The notes under the pieces: generated by a model
What the model saw: only the letters and a program-made list of their open reading frames with translations
The model's database searches: none
Told to the model about the DNA's origin: nothing
Position numbers and translations under genes: made by a program
In this document: positions 5,939-11,057 of the stretch, piece by piece
Position numbering within the stretch: the first letter of the stretch is position 1
Layout: each line of letters starts with the position of its first letter
Source: DATFWC01 sp045801465
GTDB taxonomy: Bacteria; Pseudomonadota; Alphaproteobacteria; Rhizobiales; Xanthobacteraceae
Direction: 5' to 3'
DNA length: 19,454 nt
NCBI GenBank assembly: GCA_045801465.1
Contig: JBJMSU010000196.1
Location: forward strand, 1 to 19,454

Positions 5939-7282
5939 ATGCGCCGACTCAACACGTCGACAATCCTGTTTGCCGCTCTGTTACTCGCTCAACCCGTCCT
6001 CGCCGAAGGGGAACCAGAAAAAGCGGCCGTCGCCGAGACGGCGGCCCAGACAGCCTCGCCGGAAGCGCCAGCCGAGCCGGCGAGCAAGCCGCCAGCACCG
6101 GCTGAAACCGCGGCGCAGCCTGCAGCTCCGGAGGGACCCGCCGCCCAGGCGACGGCCGCGCCGTCCAATGGGACGGAGAAGCGCCAGCAGCAGCTGACGC
6201 GGGACGGGATCTGTCGGCTGATCGAATCAGCGGCCAACGGAGAGGCTCTGCCGTTCGAATTCTTTGCCCGCCTGATCTGGCAGGAGAGCAGGTTCAATCC
6301 GCAGGCGGTGAGCCCCGCCGGCGCCCGCGGCATCGCACAGTTCATGCCGAAGACGGCGCACGGGCGCGGGCTCGCCGACCCGTTCGAGCCGGCCTCGGCG
6401 CTGCAGGAATCGGCGGAGTTCCTGCGTGAGCTGGTCCAGCAATTCGGCAACGTGGGCTTGGCGGCTGCCGCCTACAATGCCGGACCCAAGCGGGTGAACG
6501 ACTGGCTCGCCAAGCGCGGCGCGCTGCCGCGCGAGACGCAGAATTACGTGCAGATCATCACCGGCCGGTCGGCCGAGAAATGGGCGGCGGCAGGGCCGCC
6601 GGTCTCGGAGCAGGCGCAGGATTTTCAGTGCAACGAGATCGCCAAGCTGGTTGCGCAGCGGCGCAATGATCCCGCCATCGAGCGGCTGGCCAGGGCGGTT
6701 GCCCAGCGGCTGAGCCGCTCGCGCGGCGATACGCCGGCTGCGGCACGCGGGTCGGCACGGAACGGCATCCTGGCCAAGCGCACGGCACCGCCAACTTCGC
6801 CGCGCAACGAGCAGGTCGCCAAGGCAACGGCCCAGCCGCACGGCCCGGTCAAGGTCCAGCGTATCATCAAGATTACCGCGAAGGGGCACGATCGTGCGCG
6901 CGTCCAGGTCGTCAGCGTGGTCGTGCCGTCGAGCCGGGATATGCGCATGGACCGGTCGAGCCGGGATATGCGGAGGGACAAGGTCGCCAAGCTTGCCGAC
7001 CAGCGCGGCAGCGCGCCTGAGGCCAAACGGAGCCCTGAAAAGGCATCGCGTGTGCAGACGGCCGCCATTTCGGCCAAGGCGAAGGGCAAGACGGTGGATG
7101 TGGCAGAACGGACAAAGACCAAGACCGCCGACTCGCGGGAGCGCCGGCCCTCGAACGTGAGCAGCGCCGCGCGTCACCCGCGCTCCGGCAAGGTCCGCGT
7201 TGCCGCAAATGGTCAAACGGCCGCGGAAAAGTCCTGCTCGCAAACCAAGGTCAGCGGGCGCAAATCCTGCCGGCAGGCCTGA
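5939..7282 (+). CDS. Secreted lytic transglycosylase (SLT domain) with long basic tail
   Basis: Periplasmic enzyme of the soluble-lytic-transglycosylase fold that cleaves peptidoglycan glycan strands to 1,6-anhydro ends. Residues 1-23 are a Sec signal peptide (RRLNTSTILFAALLLAQPVLA). Residues ~24-75 are an Ala/Pro/Glu-rich linker. The catalytic domain spans ~85-215: LIWQESRFNPQAVSPAGARG with catalytic Glu116, then GIAQFMP, the AAAAYNAGP motif and a NYVQIITG end. From ~240 on the protein is Lys/Arg/Ala-rich, low complexity and probably disordered, including a tandem 9-residue repeat (SSRDMRMDR/SSRDMRRDK). A basic tail could bind acidic envelope polymers; that is inference. GTG 5933 is an alternative start; I prefer ATG 5939. 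It ends at a strong terminator and is convergent with trcR. Confidence 0.88.
   Translation: MRRLNTSTILFAALLLAQPVLAEGEPEKAAVAETAAQTASPEAPAEPASKPPAPAETAAQPAAPEGPAAQATAAPSNGTEKRQQQLTRDGICRLIESAANGEALPFEFFARLIWQESRFNPQAVSPAGARGIAQFMPKTAHGRGLADPFEPASALQESAEFLRELVQQFGNVGLAAAAYNAGPKRVNDWLAKRGALPRETQNYVQIITGRSAEKWAAAGPPVSEQAQDFQCNEIAKLVAQRRNDPAIERLARAVAQRLSRSRGDTPAAARGSARNGILAKRTAPPTSPRNEQVAKATAQPHGPVKVQRIIKITAKGHDRARVQVVSVVVPSSRDMRMDRSSRDMRRDKVAKLADQRGSAPEAKRSPEKASRVQTAAISAKAKGKTVDVAERTKTKTADSRERRPSNVSSAARHPRSGKVRVAANGQTAAEKSCSQTKVSGRKSCRQA
6929..6982 (+). repeat. Tandem 27-bp repeat inside the transglycosylase tail
   Basis: Two adjacent 27-bp units (6929-6955 and 6956-6982) match at 23 of 27 positions, the first 17 being identical. 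Being in frame, they encode two copies of SSRDMRxDR/K, a recent local duplication in the low-complexity tail. Confidence 0.75.
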
Positions 7283-7288
7283 GCGGCT

Positions 7289-7344
7289 ATTGCGAAAACC
7301 GGCGTCCGGCCCGGATCAAGTCCGGGCCGGACTTTTTTCGCAAT
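7289..7344 (+). terminator. Strong intrinsic, probably bidirectional terminator
   Basis: GTCCGGCCCGGA (7304-7315) and TCCGGGCCGGAC (7321-7332) form a perfect 12-bp stem with loop TCAAG, followed by six T (7333-7338). An outer pair, ATTGCGAAAA (7289-7298) with TTTTCGCAAT (7335-7344), extends the symmetry, so both strands carry T-rich ends. It separates the convergent lytic transglycosylase and trcR genes. Its core resembles the palindrome at 16419-16441. Confidence 0.92.
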
Positions 7345-7388
7345 GACATCCGTGCGGCCGCAAAGCGCGCCGCGTCTGCAGGGCCCCG

Positions 7389-8093
7389 TCAGGACTCCTC
7401 TTTCTCGTCGCCCTTGCCGCCGAGCTGCTTGAGCTTGGCGAAGACCGCTTCGACGTCGAGCTCTTCCTTCTTCTTCTGGGTCGGCTCAGGCGCAGGCGGT
7501 GGCTCCGCGGTGGTGGCGGCGGCGGGAAGCAGCGTGGGTCCGCGATCGGCTTCTGCCTCCACCGGCTTTTCCTTGGCGGCGCGCTGGACCTCGAGGTCGA
7601 GGTCGATCTGCGAGCACAGACCGAGCGTCACCGGGTCCATGGGGGTGAGATTGGACGCGTTCCAGTGGGTGCGGTCGCGGATCGCCTGGATCGTCGACTT
7701 GGTGGTGCCAACCAGCCGCATGATCTGCGCATCCTTCAGCTCCGGATGATTCCTGAGGAGCCACAGGATGGCATTGGGCCGGTCCTGCCGACGCGAAACC
7801 GGGGTGTAGCGCGGCCCTTTCTTGCGCTTCGCCTCGGGCAGCCGCACCTTGGGATTGGCCAGGTGGAGGCGATAGTCGGAATCATCCTCCGCCTTGGCGA
7901 TCTCCTCTCGCGTCAACTGGCCGGTGAGGATCGGATCAAGTCCCTTGATGCCCTGGGCGGCATCGCCGTCGGCAATCGCCTTCACCTCCAGCGGGTGGAG
8001 CTTGCAAAATTCCGCGACTTGGTCGAACGAGAGCGCGGTGTTCTCGACCAGCCATACGGCAGTCGCCTTCGGCATCAGCGGTGCGTTGATCAT
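7389..8093 (-). CDS. trcR: DUF1013 family cell-cycle transcriptional regulator TrcR
   Basis: A 234-residue cytoplasmic protein of the DUF1013 family, named TrcR in alphaproteobacteria, where it is reported to affect cell-cycle gene transcription. The start MINAPLMPKATAVWLVENTALSF is the family hallmark. A first helical block (DQVAEFCKLHPLEVKAIADG) and a second (RPNAILWLLRNHPELKDAQIMRLVGTTKSTIQAIRDRTHW, ~residues 105-145) each look like helix-turn-helix DNA-binding units. The C-terminal ~65 residues are an Ala/Pro/Glu/Lys linker and a short conserved helix (ELDVEAVFAKLKQLGG). ATG at 8093 is set by AGGAG 10 nt upstream; the frame continues to 8231 without a better start. It is divergent from rnhA and ends facing the lytic transglycosylase. 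Confidence 0.92.
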   Translation of the reverse strand: MINAPLMPKATAVWLVENTALSFDQVAEFCKLHPLEVKAIADGDAAQGIKGLDPILTGQLTREEIAKAEDDSDYRLHLANPKVRLPEAKRKKGPRYTPVSRRQDRPNAILWLLRNHPELKDAQIMRLVGTTKSTIQAIRDRTHWNASNLTPMDPVTLGLCSQIDLDLEVQRAAKEKPVEAEADRGPTLLPAAATTAEPPPAPEPTQKKKEELDVEAVFAKLKQLGGKGDEKEES

Positions 8094-8110
8094 GACAAAA
8101 TCTCCTCTGC

Positions 8111-8136
8111 GCTTCGCCCGCTCCGGGGAGCGAAGC
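8111..8136 (-). promoter_or_regulatory. Inverted repeat in the trcR upstream leader
   Basis: GCTTCGC (8111-8117) and GCGAAGC (8130-8136) are perfect inverted copies, with a nested CTCC/GGAG pair in the spacer. It lies 18-43 nt upstream of the trcR ATG, so it may be a leader hairpin or an operator. The signal is seen; the role is open. Confidence 0.35.
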
Positions 8137-8254
8137 CGTTCGCCATCGGCGATGACTGGAAACCGCCCGGAATATAGGCATACGCGCGTGCCGTGTCCAA
8201 TACTCCGCGCAGGCGCGATGCTGCCGATCATGCCGAGCGATCGCGAGCACGTCC

Positions 8255-8767
8255 ATGGCTGAGCCTCATGTCGTGATCTATACGGACGGCGCCTGCTCGG
8301 GAAACCCGGGTCCGGGCGGCTGGGGCGCCATTCTGAGATATGGCGATCGCGAGAAAGAGCTGAAGGGCGGTGAGCCGGTCACCACCAACAACCGCATGGA
8401 ATTGATGGCCGCCATTTCAGCACTCGAGGCGCTCAACCAGCCTTGCCTGGTCGATATTCACACCGACAGCCAGTATCTGCGCAACGGCATCATGACGTGG
8501 ATCAACCAGTGGAAGCGCAACGGCTGGCGCACCGCCGACCGAAAGCCGGTCAAGAACGACGATTTGTGGAAACGTCTCGAGACGGCGCTGGGCCGTCACC
8601 GCGTGCGCTGGCACTGGGTGCGCGGCCACGCCGGCCACGACGTCAACGAGCGTGCCGACCGGCTCGCGCGCGAGGCCATTGCGGCGGTGCGGGCAGATGC
8701 CAAGGGCGCGCTGACGGCACCTACGTCACACCCTCTCCCCGCCAAGCGGGGAGAGGACAAGCTTTGA
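8255..8767 (+). CDS. rnhA: Ribonuclease HI
   Basis: A 170-residue endonuclease that degrades the RNA strand of RNA-DNA hybrids, removing R-loops and primer remnants in the cytoplasm; metal dependent. The carboxylate set is complete: Asp11 (IYTDGACSGNPGPGGWG), Glu49 (NNRMELMA), Asp71 (IHTDSQY) and Asp135 (NERADRLA), with His125 in the flexible RGHAGH loop. The basic protrusion (QWKRNGWRTADRKPVKN) for hybrid binding is present. The core ends near residue 150; the last ~12 residues (SHPLPAKRGEDK) are encoded by a palindromic repeat that runs into the gene's 3' end. ATG 8255 matches the family N-terminus. It is divergent from trcR by 161 bp and convergent with the peroxiredoxin. Confidence 0.97.
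   Translation: MAEPHVVIYTDGACSGNPGPGGWGAILRYGDREKELKGGEPVTTNNRMELMAAISALEALNQPCLVDIHTDSQYLRNGIMTWINQWKRNGWRTADRKPVKNDDLWKRLETALGRHRVRWHWVRGHAGHDVNERADRLAREAIAAVRADAKGALTAPTSHPLPAKRGEDKL
8732..8756. repeat. 11-bp palindrome inside the 3' end of rnhA
   Basis: CCTCTCCCCGC (8732-8742) pairs perfectly with GCGGGGAGAGG (8746-8756) around loop CAA. Such CCTCTCCCCGC palindromes are common dispersed intergenic repeats in rhizobial genomes (recollection). Here it lies within the last codons of rnhA, 36 nt before the convergent peroxiredoxin gene ends, and could act as a transcription end for either strand. Confidence 0.8.
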
Positions 8768-8791
8768 GGGCGTTCAGAAGGCGCGCGGGCC

Positions 8792-9277
8792 TCACAATTG
8801 TTTGAGCAGGCTGTCGCCGCCGGACACCTCGACCTTGCCGGGCGCCTCCTCGACATCGAGCTTTTTCACCACTCCGTCCTCGACCACCATGCAATAGCGG
8901 CGCGAACGCACGCCGAGACCGTTGCCGGATCCGTCGAAAGTCAGGTCGATGGCTTTGGCGAACTCGGCATTGCCATCGGCGAGGAACTCCACCTTGTTGT
9001 TCGGGTCGGTGTCCCGCTTCCAAGCCCCCATGACGAAGATGTCGTTGACCCCGGTGACCGCGATGGTGTCGATGCCCTTGGCCTTGATGGCGTCGGCGTT
9101 GTGGACGATCGAGGGCATGTGCATCTTGTGACAGGTGCCCGTATAGGCGCCGGGCACGGCAAACAGAGCCACCTTCTTGCCTTTGAAGATCTCGTCGGTG
9201 GTCTTCCACGCGGGCCCCTCCGGACCCATGACGCGGAACTTGGTTTCGGGCAGGCGGTCGCCGACGTTGATGGGCAT
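8792..9277 (-). CDS. Peroxiredoxin (Prx5-type, atypical)
   Basis: A 161-residue cytoplasmic thiol peroxidase of the AhpC/TSA superfamily, Prx5-like branch, reducing hydrogen peroxide and alkyl hydroperoxides, probably with glutathione/glutaredoxin or thioredoxin as reductant. The active-site block is VPGAYTGTCHKMHMPS, with peroxidatic Cys49 and Thr46 (the usual form is PGAFTPTC, so Gly replaces the second Pro). ITIAVTGVNDIFVMGAWK and the conserved Arg region GLGVRSRRYCMVVEDG follow. A second Cys at 129 stands where most relatives have Ser; whether it resolves Cys49 is unknown. Start ATG 9277 has AGAGGAAG upstream and family N-terminus (MPINVGDRLPETKFRV). It is convergent with rnhA. Confidence 0.93.
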   Translation of the reverse strand: MPINVGDRLPETKFRVMGPEGPAWKTTDEIFKGKKVALFAVPGAYTGTCHKMHMPSIVHNADAIKAKGIDTIAVTGVNDIFVMGAWKRDTDPNNKVEFLADGNAEFAKAIDLTFDGSGNGLGVRSRRYCMVVEDGVVKKLDVEEAPGKVEVSGGDSLLKQL

Positions 9278-9363
9278 GGCACGCTTCCTCTTTGCGGTGG
9301 GAAATCGTCGAATGTTGTAATTTAGCGCGGCGGCACAGCGAGAGCCATATCCGATCGGGTAGG

Positions 9364-10245
9364 CTAATCGAGCTGATAGGTGACTTCGATCGCCGCCTCG
9401 CCGGCGACCGCCGTCAGCGTGAGGAGTGCTCCCTCGGGCTTTGCACCGCCAGGTAATCCGTCGAGCGCAAGCGCAAAGCGCTTCACATGGTCGGCTGCGC
9501 CGGCGACCGGTTCAGGCAAGGGCAGGGCCCAATCGGGGGTTGGCCCTTCGGCAAACAAATCGACGCTCGTGCCGGCGGGCGCGATCACATCGACGACGAC
9601 CCGATCACGTGCTTCACGTCGCACGGCGCGAATCGACAAGGCGGATGCTTCGCCGAGCGAACGGCGCTGCGGCACGCGCGCCTCTGCGGCAGTCAACGCC
9701 GCCTCTTGCGAGGTCCGCGCGCTCGCCAGCGCGAGCTCGGCTTTGGCCTCCGCCGGTACGCACAATTTCTCGCAGACCGCGTAGTCGAGGTCGAGGCGGA
9801 GCGTCACCGATCGGCGCGCGTCCTTGGGCTCGACGACGAGCGGGAAGATCACATGCGCCTTGTAGCCGATCGATTGGCCGCTATCGTCGGTAAAGCGATG
9901 CGGAGCCGGCCATTTGACCGTGACGGCTTTGACGTTCTCCGAGCGTGCGAAGGTAAACCGCGGCGGTACCCCGGAATCGCCTGGATAGCGCCAGTAGGTT
10001 TTCCAGCCGGCATCGAGCCGGATCTCGATGCCGGCCCGGAGCGTCGGATTGTCGCCATGCCGGGCGCCGGCCGCAATCAGACGCACGGCCGAATGCATGC
10101 TCTTGTCCCAATTTGATGCGTCGGCCGCCGATGCCGGCGCCGTGATAGGCATGAAAAGCACCGGGATCGCCACTATTTGGGCGAGATGCCGGCGAAGGTT
10201 GAGGCATGCGGGAAGCATTTCGGGTTCACTCGGACTTTCGATCAT
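9364..10245 (-). CDS. DsbD N-terminal (alpha) domain-like exported protein
   Basis: A 293-residue protein with a signal or anchor segment (about residues 20-41, LAQIVAIPVLFMPITAPASA) followed by a DsbD-alpha-like periplasmic domain. The body starts with a variable strand, then AGIEIRLDAGWKTYWRYPGDSGVPPRF, the SIGYKAHVIFPLVV segment and a CxxxC pair at Cys158/Cys162 (AVCEKLCVPAEA). In full DsbD this domain passes electrons from the membrane to periplasmic thiol partners; here neither the membrane beta domain nor the thioredoxin-like gamma domain is fused or adjacent. A role in periplasmic thiol redox or cytochrome c maturation is inferred. ATG 10245 gives a long N-terminus; ATG 10218 gives a standard signal peptide and is a good alternative. 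No strong ribosome site decides. Divergent from the YqgE gene. Confidence 0.82.
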   Translation of the reverse strand: MIESPSEPEMLPACLNLRRHLAQIVAIPVLFMPITAPASAADASNWDKSMHSAVRLIAAGARHGDNPTLRAGIEIRLDAGWKTYWRYPGDSGVPPRFTFARSENVKAVTVKWPAPHRFTDDSGQSIGYKAHVIFPLVVEPKDARRSVTLRLDLDYAVCEKLCVPAEAKAELALASARTSQEAALTAAEARVPQRRSLGEASALSIRAVRREARDRVVVDVIAPAGTSVDLFAEGPTPDWALPLPEPVAGAADHVKRFALALDGLPGGAKPEGALLTLTAVAGEAAIEVTYQLD

Positions 10246-10288
10246 GAATTCGGTGAGCGCGATCCTGGCAAATGTGGCGGGCCGCGCA

Positions 10289-10303
10289 TTAATGATTGTT
10301 TAG
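10289..10303. promoter_or_regulatory. Near-match to a CtrA box (TTAA-N7-TTAG)
   Basis: TTAATGATTGTTTAG matches the alphaproteobacterial CtrA consensus TTAA-N7-TTAA at 7 of 8 fixed bases. It lies in the divergent region, 44 bp from the DsbD-like gene start and ~100 bp from the yqgE start. One-off matches occur by chance, so this is weak. Confidence 0.3.
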
Positions 10304-10347
10304 CTAAGGCGCTGACCTGGTCGGACGCCACTGAAATGATCGTGATC

Positions 10348-10372
10348 GGAACCGCGAGGCGAAATCTTAGTT
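10348..10372 (+). promoter_or_regulatory. Possible EcfG-type stress promoter before yqgE
   Basis: GGAAC (10348-10352), 16 nt, then AGTT (10369-10372) resembles the general-stress sigma EcfG consensus GGAAC-N16/17-CGTT with one mismatch. It would place the transcript start ~26 nt before ATG 10406. Based on consensus knowledge only. Confidence 0.3.
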
Positions 10373-10405
10373 TCCCAACTGCGGCGATCGGGGTAACCTT
10401 TGTCT

Positions 10406-11020
10406 ATGCGGACTGCGCGCAAACCATCGGACAAGACCGGCCGGGGCTACCTCGACGGACAGATGCTGATCGCGATGCCGAGCATGCGCGACGAGCGCTT
10501 CACCCGCAGTGTCATCTATGTGTGCGCCCACTCCTCCGAAGGGGCCATGGGCATCGTCGTCAACCAGCCGGCCGCCAACATCAATTTTCCCGATCTCCTG
10601 GTGCAGCTCGAGGTGATTCCCGCCTCCGACATCATCCAATTGCCCCGTCGTGCCGGCACGGTGAAGGTCCTGCGCGGCGGGCCGGTGGAAACCGGCCGCG
10701 GCTTTGTGCTGCACTCCGCCGACTTCTTCATCGAGAACTCGACCTTGCCGATCGATGATGGCATCTGCCTCACGGCGACGCTGGACATCCTCAAAGCGAT
10801 CGCGCGCGGGGACGGTCCGGCGAGCGCACTGTTGGCGCTGGGTTACGCCGGCTGGGCGCCGGGCCAGCTGGAGACCGAAATCCAGGAAAACGGCTGGCTG
10901 CATTGTACTGCCGATCCGGAGTTGATCTTCGGCGGTGACACCGAGACCAAGTACGAAAAGGCGCTGAGAAAGATCGGGATCGATCTCGGTATGCTCTCCA
11001 GCGAAGCCGGGCACGCCTGA
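10406..11020 (+). CDS. YqgE/AlgH family protein
   Basis: A 204-residue cytoplasmic protein of the UPF0301/YqgE-AlgH family. The family is widely conserved; AlgH was first linked to alginate control in Pseudomonas, but the molecular function is not settled. Markers: GYLDGQMLIAMPSMRDERFTRSVIYVCAHSSEGAMGIVVNQP at the N-terminal side, VLRGGPVETGRGFVLHS in the middle, and ALLALGYAGWAPGQLETEIQENGWL towards the end. Length is normal for the family. ATG 10406 is chosen over a TTG two codons earlier. The ribosome site is weak. The gene is divergent from the DsbD-like gene and ends 37 bp from the convergent EAL gene, with no clear terminator between. Confidence 0.93.
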   Translation: MRTARKPSDKTGRGYLDGQMLIAMPSMRDERFTRSVIYVCAHSSEGAMGIVVNQPAANINFPDLLVQLEVIPASDIIQLPRRAGTVKVLRGGPVETGRGFVLHSADFFIENSTLPIDDGICLTATLDILKAIARGDGPASALLALGYAGWAPGQLETEIQENGWLHCTADPELIFGGDTETKYEKALRKIGIDLGMLSSEAGHA

Positions 11021-11057
11021 TCACGGTGTCGTCGGCGCTCGCTCCGCCAATGCTGAA

